From: Limisphaerales bacterium
Lineage (GTDB): Bacteria > Verrucomicrobiota > Verrucomicrobiia > Limisphaerales > BOG-1460
DNA: 35,584 bases
Direction: 5' to 3'
Assembly: GCA_003159675.1 (NCBI GenBank)
Contig: PLQC01000157.1
Span: forward strand, 1-35,584
Position 1 is the first letter of the stretch. Every line of letters starts with the position of its first letter. This document shows positions 27,524 to 35,584 of the stretch, one piece after another. The notes below the pieces were generated by a model. It saw nothing but the letters and a program-made list of their open reading frames with translations, did no database searches and had not been told where the DNA came from. The translations under genes and the position numbers were made by a program.

Positions 27524-29947
27524 ATGCCTGCGCGAGCGAGGCTCGGAAAATCGCTGTGCGGAACAGCGGTTGGATGGCTTTTGCTCGGCATTCCCGCGGC
27601 CTGGGGCCAGGCATCCACCCCCCCTCCGATGGCAGAACGGGTCCTGACCAACATCTATGAGATTTGGACCATGCCGCATCAGCAGAAGAGTCAGCCGTAT
27701 CGGATACGGACCGAGATGGTGATCTATTATTTCGATTCCGAGTGGAACAACGCGTGGGGGGAATGCGAAGGAATACCGGCTTACCTGCCCATCTTCGACT
27801 GCCCAACGCCATTGAAGCCCGGCCAACGAATTGCCATCGATGGAGTCATCGTGCCGATCCGCGAACGATTCATCTGGGATCAAACCCGCGTCCGGATCCT
27901 CGAGGATGCGGTGCCGCTCAAGCCCGAGATGATACGGAATCTGAGCGACAACCCCAAAGCCTTGAAGGGGCATTTAATATCAGTGGAAGGGTTGATCGAC
28001 GGCCTGCTGGAAGATTCCACCCACATCACAATCAACTTTCTTGCGGGCGAAACCACGGCCAAGGCGTACCTGGTGAAGGAGGCCAAGGGCCAGCCACTTC
28101 AATTAAAAGAGGGGGACTTCGTGCGAATGGAGTGCGTGTACTCGCCTCAGTTCGACGTAAACGTGGATATCAATGACCTGAGCCTGTTGGTCCCCCGGCC
28201 GGCGGACGTTGAAGTGATCGGCTCCTTGAACACGGATCGCCGCTTTAACATTCCCATCACACCCAGCCAGGAGATACGCGAAGACACGCCGACGAACGAC
28301 ATCATCCATGTTCGGGATGTGGTGCGCAGCCATTAGCCGGGCAAATGGGTGACCCTCTGGGATGACACCGGACAGGTGATCGTCAAGAGCAGGCAGACCC
28401 AGCCCTTGCGCTTCGGCGACCGAGTGGATGCCATCGGCTACCCTTCCGTAATGGGCGTGGAACAGTGCCTGGAAGGGAGCCTCTATCGGCTGGCATCTTC
28501 CACCTCCAATCCGGTTTCCACCGGCCGGCCGGATAAATCTCCCCTGAGTCTGGCGGAACGGGTCCGGGACTTGAGCCGGGAGGAGACGACCCGACGGCTG
28601 CCCGTGAACCTTCACGCAATCGTCACGTGGGGGCATCTGGAACTGCCTTTCGCCTACGTGCAGGACGCCAGTGGCGGCATCCGCGTGGTGAACCCAAAGT
28701 GGGAGGAACGGGACGCCTGGAAACCGGGAACGATTGCGGCGGTGCGAGGCGAGGTTTGTGAGGGAGATTACGTGCCGGTCATTACAAACGCCGTGATCAG
28801 CCGGATGAGCTTTTGGAACCTGGAACCGGGCCGATCCGTGACACTGGAACAGGCGCTCACAGGAGTGGAGGATGGACATTGGGTAGAGATGCGGGGGTTT
28901 GTGCGTGATGTGACACCGACCAACAGTCTGGTGCGGCTGGATCTCAGCACCTCAAGCGGCGAGTTCCAGGCGTGGCTCCCCGCCTCGCAGTCGCTGGCCT
29001 ATTTGCGAGGTTCCATCATCCGATTGCAGGGCGTCTGCGCGGCTGTTTCGAATCCACGACATCAACTGACAGGGATTGAGCTTCTGGCACCCGACGTCAA
29101 GTACCTCCAAGTCGAAGAACCCGCGCCCGATGATCAGTTCTCCGGACCGCTGCGGCCCCTGGACAGCCTGCGGCGCTTCAGCCTGCAGAACGGGCTCAAT
29201 CAGCGTGTGCGGACGACCGGCACGGTGGTGTTGCACGCGCCGGGCAGCTACCTGTACGTGCAGGACGGTGTTGACAGCGTGCTCGCACTCAGCCAGCAGC
29301 GGGAGGTGCTCCAACCAGGCGAGCGGGTCGAAGTCGTGGGCTTCCCCGGCAACGAAGGTCGAAGGTTCCTCCTGCGAGAAGCCGCCTACCGTTCAAGAAC
29401 AGGTGATCGCCAAGGAACGGGCTCGCGAGGAACTGGCCGTGGCGCAGAGGAGCCTGATGCTCGCGTCCCGGCAGGCGGGCATGGCCGAAGTGGCCACCGG
29501 CGTCCTTCACAACGTCGGCAATGTCCTGAACGCCATGCCGTCAACCTCAAACGCGAGTTCTCCGACGTGCCGCCCATCGTGTCGGACCGCCACAAGGTCC
29601 TGCAAATCCTCACAAACCTCTTTCACAACGTCAAGTATGCCTGCGATGCAAACAACACCGGCGACCGGAAGATCACGGTGCGCCTGGGCCGCGCGAATGC
29701 AAACCGGATCAAGATCGAAGTGGCCGACAACGGCGTGGGAATTCCGCAGGAGAACCTCACCCGCATCTTTTCCTTCGGGTTCATCGCGCGCAAGAACGGG
29801 CATGGGTTCGGACTGCACAGCGGCGCTTTGGCGGCGAAGGAAATGGGCGGCTGCCTGTCCGCCCAAAGCGAGGGCGCAGGCAAGGGCACCACGTTCGTCC
29901 TCGAACTCCCGCTGAACCCGAGATCCGACACAAAAGCATCCGCCTGA
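27524..29947 (+). pseudogene. Decayed sensor histidine kinase, tandem paralogue of the gene at 30255
   Basis: This is a broken copy of the next kinase. It starts with a signal peptide (MPARARLGKSLCGTAVGWLL) and follows the intact protein through the repeated domains. An in-frame TAG at 28334-28336 interrupts it where the paralogue has GAA (SHEPGKW). The same frame continues to about 29393. There a deletion of about 524 bases relative to the paralogue removes the last repeat, the membrane helix and the start of the coiled coil, and shifts the frame. A second deletion of about 355 bases, near 29535, removes most of the phosphoacceptor helices and restores the frame, so the ATPase domain (DNGVGIP, GHGFGLHSG) is again in frame to 29947. 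A short out-of-frame segment still encodes VATGVLHNVGNVLN. The first 270 residues could still be exported as a truncated protein. Confidence 0.88.
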
Positions 29948-30254
29948 GGAAACGATTCAGGCGCCGGGGACCCGGAACGGGAGCGATTGCCGTCGATGCC
30001 TCCTGCAGGACTTCTCCAGACGGTGCCCAAGTGAATAAGTCTCTAAAGTTCCCTTCTGCGCAACCGATTACAGTTCGGGTTCTCCCATGCACTGCCCACG
30101 CACGCGGGCAGCGACCGGAACCCGATACCGTGGCACCGCTTATTTCTTTCCATGAGCCTGGCAGGGCCGACCTGCCGGTCAGCCCGAACGCGCAGCAGCG
30201 CGTCCCCACCCGGCTCATGACGTGCGAGCACCTCCGAAGAAGCAAGGGGGCTCC
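29948..30254. other. Spacer between kinase copies with palindromic repeat
   Basis: This 307-base spacer separates the broken and intact kinase copies. It contains the repeat element at 30151-30219, and the ribosome site AAGGGGG at 30244-30250 for the next gene. A 75-codon frame runs across the repeat (30031-30258), but its part over the repeat (RADLPVSPNAQQRVPT) is just translated repeat; it is not called a gene. Confidence 0.5.
30151..30219. repeat. REP-like element with two inner hairpins
   Basis: The outer inverted ends are CATGAGCC (30151-30158) and GGCTCATG (30212-30219). Inside are two perfect 6-bp hairpins: GGCAGG/CCTGCC (30160-30176) and ACGCGC/GCGCGT (30188-30203). This compound form is typical of REP or BIME elements. 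Its translation resembles strings I recall from many Verrucomicrobiota hypothetical proteins, so it may be an abundant family. Confidence 0.6.
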
Positions 30255-33200
30255 ATGAACCGTGGACACCGCCGCCAGGTTTTGGATTGCGCCAGTCCTC
30301 TGGCGCTTTCCTTGCGCGCGTTGATATTTCAAAAGCGGCAGAGTGCTGCCGCAGTCCAGGACGCTATCGCGCCAAGCCGGACCCATGGCGGTTCACGGTC
30401 CCCTTGCGCTCCCGATCTTTTGGGATTGAAGGCTTCCCATAAGCGTGGCCGGGCGAAGCAATGTGGCGCATGGCCGGGCGGAACGCTGTTTGGAACAGCG
30501 ATCGCACTCCTTTTGTCCGGCCTTCAGACCATTCGCAGCCAGACTCTGAACCTGCCCCCGGTCGGCGCAAGAGTCCTGACCAACATCTACGAGATTTGGG
30601 AAATGCCCCAGTCGCTCCGGAACGAAGCCTTCCGGATGGAAACCGAAATGGTAATCTACTATTTCGATCCCGAATGGAGAGTCGCCTGGGGAGAGTGCTG
30701 CGGGCGACCTTCCTTTCTGCCCATCGCGGACTCGCCCACTCCTTTGAAGGCCGGCCAACGGATTGCCCTCGACGGAGTCATCGTCCCGACACAGGAAAAG
30801 TTTGAATGGGACAAAACCCGGATCCGCATTCTGGCCGGTTCGGCCGACACCAAACCGGAGGCAATTCAGAGCCTGACGCGTAATGCCGCGGACATCAAGG
30901 GGCACCTGGTGTCCGTGACGGGCCTCATCGACCACCAGATCGAGGATCGGACGCATCTGACCCTCAACTTGCTTGTCGATGGCGAGACCGCCAGCGTCTA
31001 TGTCCTCAATAGCGGAAGCGGGCCGGCACCTCGCTTCAAGGCGGGCGATTTCGTCCGCATAAAGTGTGTTTACTCGCCGCAATTCAACAAGAACGGAAAC
31101 CTGAGCGATCTGACGTTGTGGGCTGCGCGGCCGGCGGACCTAGAGGTCATTGGTTCCCTGACGACGGATCCGCGTTTTGCCCTTCCGGTCACCCCCAGCG
31201 AACGAATCCGGGACGACACTCCCACGAATGACTTGGTCTGCGTCCAGGGCATTGTCCGCAGCCATGAACCGGGCAAATGGGTCACACTCTGGGATGTCAC
31301 GGGCCAGATCATGGTGCAGAGCAAGCAAACGCAACCGCTGCGCCTGGGCGATTCCATCGAGGCCATCGGCCATCCGTTTGTTCTGGGTGTGCAGCAGTGC
31401 CTTCAAGCCGGTTTGTACCGTCTGACAACCCATTCCATCCAAACCGCATCCACTCACACCGCCAAGCCGGACCAAACCGTCCTGCGGCTGGCTGAGCGCG
31501 TCCGTGACTTGAGCCGCGAGGAAGCGGCGCGGCACCCGCTCGTCATTCTTCACGGGGTGCTCACCTGGTATCATGCGGAAACCCCCTTCGTCTTCGTGCA
31601 GGACGCCAGTGGAGGCATCCGCGTGCTCAACCCGAAATGGGATGACCTCAACACAACGAAGCCGGGGACCATCGTGACGGTGCGCGGCGAGGTTGCTGAG
31701 GGCGATTTCGTGCCGGTCGTCACCAACGCCATGATCCGCAGGACCGGATGGTGGAACCTGGATGAGGCGCAAGCAATCTCGCTGGAGCAGGCCATGACGG
31801 GCGTGGAGGACGGGCGTTGGGCGGAAATGCGCGGTTACGTGCGGGACGCAACACAGGACAATGGCCTGGTGCGCCTGGATCTCAGCACCTCCAGCGGCGA
31901 ATTCCAGACGTGGACTCCGGCATCCCAATCCTTTGCCGCCCTGCGGGGCTCCATCGTTCGCGTGCAGGGAGTCTGCGCCGCCATCTCCAATTCGCGGCAC
32001 CAGTTGACCGGGATCCAGATCTGGGCGCCGGAGGCGAAATACATCCAGGTTGAGGAACCCGCGCCCGACGATCTGTTCGCCGGGCCGCTGCGCTCCCTGG
32101 GCAGTCTGCGCCGATTTAACCTGCAGAATGCTCTCAACCAAAGGGTGCGGACGACCGGCACGGTCGTTCTGCACGCGCCGGGCCGATACCTGTACCTGCA
32201 GAATGGAGCCGACAGCGTCTTTGCCTTGAGCCAGCAGAGCGACCCGCTGGAACCGGGAGATGAGGTGGAGGTCGTGGGGTTTCCGGGCGTTCAGGGCCGG
32301 AGGTTCCTGCTGCGAGAGGCCGCTTACCGCCGCATCTCGACCGGCAAAGAGCCGGCTCCCGCGCGATTGTCCTCAATGCAATCCGTGAATGTCGATATGG
32401 AAGGGGTGCTCGCCATCGCGGAAGGCACGCTGCTCAATATGGCCGAAAAAGAAGGCGAGTCGCGCCTGCTGATCCGCTCCGGAGATTCCACCTTCGAGGC
32501 GAGCCTGGATTCGACCGCAGACGATTCTCGAAAGCAAATTCAGGCTTTGGAGCCGGGCAGCCGGCTTGCCGTGACCGGGGTTTACGAAATGCAAAGCGAT
32601 GAATATGGAAAGCCTCGTTCTTTCCTGCTTCATCTTCGTTCCAAAAACGACATTCGTCTCCTCCAACTACCACCCTGGTGGACCCTGGCACGTCTGTTGT
32701 GGGTGCTGCTCGGCGTGCTGGGGGTGTCTGTCGTCGCGCTCACCTGGGGCCTCCTGATCTCTCACAAAAGCAAGTTGCTCAAGCAGGCGCAAAGCGCCCT
32801 GCAGGCGGCCAACGACCGGCTTGAACTCCGCGTGCAGGAACGGACGCACGAACTCCAGGAACAGGTCGCCGCCAAAGAACGCGCCCGCGCCGAACTCGCC
32901 GAAACGCAGGAAAACCTCGTGCTCACGTCCCGCCAGGCGGGAATGGCCGAGGTCGCCACCGGCGTCCTCCACAACGTCGGGAATGTCCTCAACAGCGTGA
33001 ATATCTCCTCCGGACTTCTGGGGGAACGGTTGCGGCGATCTTCCATCGAATCCGTCGGCAAAGTCGCCGACCTGCTCCGGAAACATCACGACCAGCTTGG
33101 CCGGTTCATGACAGAGGATCCCAAGGGCAAAGCCCTTCCCGGTTACCTCGAGAAACTGGGCGAGTTCCTCGTCCAGGACAAGCGTGAGATGCAGGCCGAA

Positions 33201-33776
33201 GTCGAATCCCTGGTCAAAAACGTCGACCATATCAAGGTCATCGTGTCCATGCAGCAAAGCTATGCCCGGGTCGGAGGCGTTCTGGAGGAACTTGATCCCA
33301 AGGACCTGGCCGAGGACGCCATTCAGATCAACAGCGCCGCCCTCGACCGCGACAGGATCCAGTTGATCCGCGATTACCATCCCGTGCCGCGCGTCATGGT
33401 GGACCGGCACAAAGTTCTCCAAATCCTGGTGAATCTTATCAGCAACGCCAAATATGCCTTGGACGAAACAACCGCAGACAAAAAAATGACCATGGCTATC
33501 TCCGCCATCGGCTCCGACCGCGTTCGCCTCACGGTAAAGGATAACGGCATCGGCATCCCTACGGAGAACCTCAACCGTATCTTCTCTCAGGGCTTCACCA
33601 CCCGGAAAGACGGCCACGGATTCGGCCTTCACAGCGGCGCAAACGCGGCCAAAGAACTCGGGGGATCCCTGACCGTCCAAAGCGAGGGGACAGGACGCGG
33701 GACGACCTTCATCCTCGAACTGCCCACGGCAACGGCTTCGCCCGCCCGAGCCTCCGTGCCCACGCCGGACCATTAG
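30255..33776 (+). CDS. Large sensor histidine kinase with OB-fold-like repeat array
   Basis: This is an intact membrane histidine kinase, 1173 residues from the ATG at 30255, which follows a strong ribosome site (AAGGGGG). A GTG at 30222 is an alternative. After an odd 70-residue leader comes a hydrophobic segment (GGTLFGTAIALLLSGL, about 76-91) acting as signal or anchor. Residues 105-800 form about seven OB-like beta repeats, with recurring patterns such as VQGIVRSHEPGKWVTLWD, FVFVQDASGGIRVL and VRTTGTVVLHAPG. A membrane helix (814-835) leads to a coiled coil, a phosphoacceptor helix TGVLHNVGNVLNSV (His 906, followed by Asn instead of Glu or Asp) and an ATPase domain with N1060/N1064, DNGIGIP (1096) and GHGFGL (1120). 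It has no receiver domain, and no regulator gene adjoins it. The signal is unknown. Confidence 0.9.
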   Translation: MNRGHRRQVLDCASPLALSLRALIFQKRQSAAAVQDAIAPSRTHGGSRSPCAPDLLGLKASHKRGRAKQCGAWPGGTLFGTAIALLLSGLQTIRSQTLNLPPVGARVLTNIYEIWEMPQSLRNEAFRMETEMVIYYFDPEWRVAWGECCGRPSFLPIADSPTPLKAGQRIALDGVIVPTQEKFEWDKTRIRILAGSADTKPEAIQSLTRNAADIKGHLVSVTGLIDHQIEDRTHLTLNLLVDGETASVYVLNSGSGPAPRFKAGDFVRIKCVYSPQFNKNGNLSDLTLWAARPADLEVIGSLTTDPRFALPVTPSERIRDDTPTNDLVCVQGIVRSHEPGKWVTLWDVTGQIMVQSKQTQPLRLGDSIEAIGHPFVLGVQQCLQAGLYRLTTHSIQTASTHTAKPDQTVLRLAERVRDLSREEAARHPLVILHGVLTWYHAETPFVFVQDASGGIRVLNPKWDDLNTTKPGTIVTVRGEVAEGDFVPVVTNAMIRRTGWWNLDEAQAISLEQAMTGVEDGRWAEMRGYVRDATQDNGLVRLDLSTSSGEFQTWTPASQSFAALRGSIVRVQGVCAAISNSRHQLTGIQIWAPEAKYIQVEEPAPDDLFAGPLRSLGSLRRFNLQNALNQRVRTTGTVVLHAPGRYLYLQNGADSVFALSQQSDPLEPGDEVEVVGFPGVQGRRFLLREAAYRRISTGKEPAPARLSSMQSVNVDMEGVLAIAEGTLLNMAEKEGESRLLIRSGDSTFEASLDSTADDSRKQIQALEPGSRLAVTGVYEMQSDEYGKPRSFLLHLRSKNDIRLLQLPPWWTLARLLWVLLGVLGVSVVALTWGLLISHKSKLLKQAQSALQAANDRLELRVQERTHELQEQVAAKERARAELAETQENLVLTSRQAGMAEVATGVLHNVGNVLNSVNISSGLLGERLRRSSIESVGKVADLLRKHHDQLGRFMTEDPKGKALPGYLEKLGEFLVQDKREMQAEVESLVKNVDHIKVIVSMQQSYARVGGVLEELDPKDLAEDAIQINSAALDRDRIQLIRDYHPVPRVMVDRHKVLQILVNLISNAKYALDETTADKKMTMAISAIGSDRVRLTVKDNGIGIPTENLNRIFSQGFTTRKDGHGFGLHSGANAAKELGGSLTVQSEGTGRGTTFILELPTATASPARASVPTPDH
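30280..30361. repeat. REP-like double hairpin inside the kinase reading frame
   Basis: Two hairpins lie about 28 bases apart: GCGCCAG/CTGGCGC (30289-30306, 4-base loop) and GCGGCAG/CTGCCGC (30335-30352, 4-base loop). The two arms are also inverted copies of each other (about 23 of 30 bases), with paired C/G differences that keep each hairpin perfect. The element is translated as LDCASPLALS and KRQSAAAVQDAIA within the kinase N-terminus. Confidence 0.65.
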
Positions 33777-33872
33777 CGCGTCGTCGCGGGTCCCAGGCAC
33801 TTTCCGACCGCCACCGCCGCGCCCGCTCCATGCGCTCTCCGCAGCGGGAGGACCGCATCCCGCGCGAGAGCC
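33777..33872. other. Convergent gap with small hairpin
   Basis: This 96-base gap separates the kinase and the convergent transporter gene. GCGGGA (33844-33849) and TCCCGC (33858-33863) form a 6-bp stem with an 8-base loop. There is no T-run, so a role as a bidirectional terminator is only possible. Confidence 0.3.
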
Positions 33873-35420
33873 TCAACGGCCCCGGCCGGCGCGGTACCCG
33901 TAACATCCGTAAAACGCAACGTAGGCAAAGGCGAAGATTGGAACCACAAATGAGGTCTGGATGCCCCAGCCATGCGAGGCCGCCATCTGTTGCAGGTCGG
34001 GGATGGATGCGGCGGGCGCCACCGCCCGGGCCGCATGCATCCCGATCAGGTCCGCAACCTTGCCCTGGATCGGAGGCAGCACGGCGCCGCCGAGGATCGC
34101 CATCACCAGAAGCGACGAACCCTGACTCTTCATCGGACCCAACCCTTCGATGGCCAGCGAAAAGATATTCGACCACATCACGGAATCAAAAAGTCCGATG
34201 CCAAGAATCGCCCATTTCGCAGTCTCGCCGCCGGTCGTGATGCCGGTGATCAACAGCACGATGATCACCACGCTGAACAGCGCCAGCATCCGATGCGGAC
34301 TGGCTTCGCCGGCAAAGAACGCGACGAGCAGGATCCCCAGCAGCACGGCGTAATGCGCGGCGTTGGCGGGGCTGCACACGCCGGCGGCAGCCTGCGCCCA
34401 GCCCAGGTGCAACACAGCCGCAATCCACGGCATCGCGAGGATGACAGCAAGCGCCGCGATGGGCACGGCCACCACCAGAAGATGTTTCAGCCAACGGCGC
34501 ATCTCGCTCAGCGCAAACGCCCCCATAAACCGCCCGATCATCAGGCCGCCCCAATAGAAGGCCAGATATTGGCTGGCGGTTTCATGCGGCAGGTTGCCGA
34601 GCTTGTCCGAACCGAGAAACAGAATGATCGCGCTGCCAATCGTCACTTCGCCACCGACATACATGAAAATGGCGAGCATCCCCAGCGCCGTGTGCGGATG
34701 TTTCAAGGCGCCCAGTCCGCGGCCCATTTGCTCCTGGTTCGTGAAGGCCGGCAACCGGGCGAATGTGAACAACACCGCGATGACAAGAAATACCCCGGCG
34801 AATACGAGATAGGGAACCCGGACCGAATCGGCCCCGTGCGCCCCGGCGCGCGCAAAAACCTCAAAAATCAGGTAGCCGCCGAGGATCGGGCCGAGCGTCG
34901 TGCCACAGGAATTGAACGCTTGCGAAAGGTTGAGCCGGCTCGAAGCGGTGCGTTCCTGGCCCAGAATCGTCACATAAGGATTCGCGGCAATCTGGAGCAT
35001 CGTAAACCCGAGTCCAAGGATGAACAGCGCGAAAAGAAAAAAGCCGTACGAAACCATCAAGGCCGCGGGATAAAAAAGCGCGCTGCCCAGCGCGGACATA
35101 AGCAGTCCGAGGATGACACCGTTCTTGTAGCCAATGCGGTTGATCGGGTCGCCGGAAGTGGTCGAGACGGCGTAATAAATGATCGCGCCGATGAAGTAAG
35201 CGCCGAAAAAGGCCAGTTGCACCAGCATCGCCTGAAAGTTACTGAGTCGGAAGGCTTCCTTGAATCTCGCAATGAGCGGATCATTCAACACCGTCATGAA
35301 TCCCCACATGAAGAACAGGGTCGTCATGACCGCAAAGGGACCGCGATGGGATTGTCGCTGGCCGGATTGCGAAGCGGAGGTTGCAGCTATTGTTTCACCC
35401 GGTCTGGAGTCGGTTGCCAT
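33873..35420 (-). CDS. MFS sugar:proton symporter, FucP-like
   Basis: This is a 12-helix major facilitator transporter of the sugar/FucP family, 515 residues from the ATG at 35420. The frame is open for 52 more codons upstream, but these lack family similarity. The first helix region (FAVMTTLFFMWGFMTVLNDPL) contains the FucP-type motif FFMWGF followed by LND. NPYVTILG and SQAFNSCGTTLGPILGGYL in the N-terminal half are also family typical, as is GEVTIGSAI in the second half. A long loop and the C-terminal helices follow. It likely imports a hexose or deoxyhexose such as fucose with a proton. It stands alone on the minus strand, convergent with the kinase; sugar-processing genes may lie beyond the window. 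No ribosome site is obvious. Confidence 0.93.
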   Translation of the reverse strand: MATDSRPGETIAATSASQSGQRQSHRGPFAVMTTLFFMWGFMTVLNDPLIARFKEAFRLSNFQAMLVQLAFFGAYFIGAIIYYAVSTTSGDPINRIGYKNGVILGLLMSALGSALFYPAALMVSYGFFLFALFILGLGFTMLQIAANPYVTILGQERTASSRLNLSQAFNSCGTTLGPILGGYLIFEVFARAGAHGADSVRVPYLVFAGVFLVIAVLFTFARLPAFTNQEQMGRGLGALKHPHTALGMLAIFMYVGGEVTIGSAIILFLGSDKLGNLPHETASQYLAFYWGGLMIGRFMGAFALSEMRRWLKHLLVVAVPIAALAVILAMPWIAAVLHLGWAQAAAGVCSPANAAHYAVLLGILLVAFFAGEASPHRMLALFSVVIIVLLITGITTGGETAKWAILGIGLFDSVMWSNIFSLAIEGLGPMKSQGSSLLVMAILGGAVLPPIQGKVADLIGMHAARAVAPAASIPDLQQMAASHGWGIQTSFVVPIFAFAYVAFYGCYGYRAGRGR

Positions 35421-35584
35421 GCTGGTTGTTTGAAAGTGGTTCGGTTCGCCGGCGCAGGACCCCCAGGCGCGGCATGAGCCTGACACCCCGCTCCGAAACG
35501 CACGAACCGATGCTACCGCGCGCCTTGAAAATGGAAAGGCCGAAGTGAAGACAACCACAACGGCGAATTGCCTCAAAAAGAAAG

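Noticed and set aside
30031-30258. 75-codon frame between the kinase copies
   Set aside because: Most of it is translated palindromic repeat; there is no ribosome site and no domain.
33972-35477. 501-codon open frame on the plus strand
   Set aside because: It is antisense to the MFS transporter; it is rich in H, R, Q and D without domains.

Overview
The window is about 35.6 kb of GC-rich, densely coding bacterial chromosome. No rRNA, tRNA, CRISPR array or intact insertion sequence was found. A secreted serpin, a sensor kinase with a long OB-fold-like array, NtrC-type control, an MFS sugar porter of the FucP type and short interspersed palindromic repeats together suggest an environmental member of the Verrucomicrobiota (Pedosphaera-like). 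This placement is inferred from gene style, not from a marker gene.

Layout. (1) 3-3937: the 3' part of an ABC-2 drug-type exporter operon (fused double ATPase, then two permeases). (2) 4073-6369, minus strand: two receiver-only response regulators followed by a secreted inhibitory-type serpin, divergent from (3) 6561-9385: an NtrB-like histidine kinase and an NtrC-like sigma-54 activator. A sigma-54-type -24/-12 sequence at 9535-9551 lies just after the activator gene. (4) 9680-13234: an envelope-stress-like set: a truncated BON-domain protein, a YflT/DUF1269-like glycine-rich membrane protein and a plasma-membrane type H+-ATPase. (5) 13412-19728: thioredoxin, a peptide that looks like the remnant of a small membrane protein, a DUF2892 membrane protein, then TolC, lipoprotein adaptor and RND pump, mostly joined by 4-base overlaps. 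(6) 19868-20981, minus strand: an ECF sigma factor and a membrane protein that may be its anti-sigma partner. (7) 21199-27248: a cobalamin-binding radical SAM enzyme with a STAS-like tail, followed by two ABC exporter half-transporters whose complementary defects mark them as a heterodimer with one degenerate ATP site. (8) 27524-33776: a tandem duplication of a very large sensor histidine kinase. The first copy is a decayed pseudogene (amber codon plus two deletions that cancel in frame); the second is intact. (9) 33873-35420, minus strand: an MFS sugar transporter.

Most notable points: the decaying and intact kinase pair with its array of OB-like repeats; the radical SAM/STAS plus asymmetric exporter operon, which may be an undescribed product-and-export system; two similar sigma-54-type promoters (9535 and 21105) that could link the NtrC-like regulator to the BON gene and to the radical SAM operon; and three palindromic repeat elements, one of which appears to have been taken into the coding sequence of the intact kinase.
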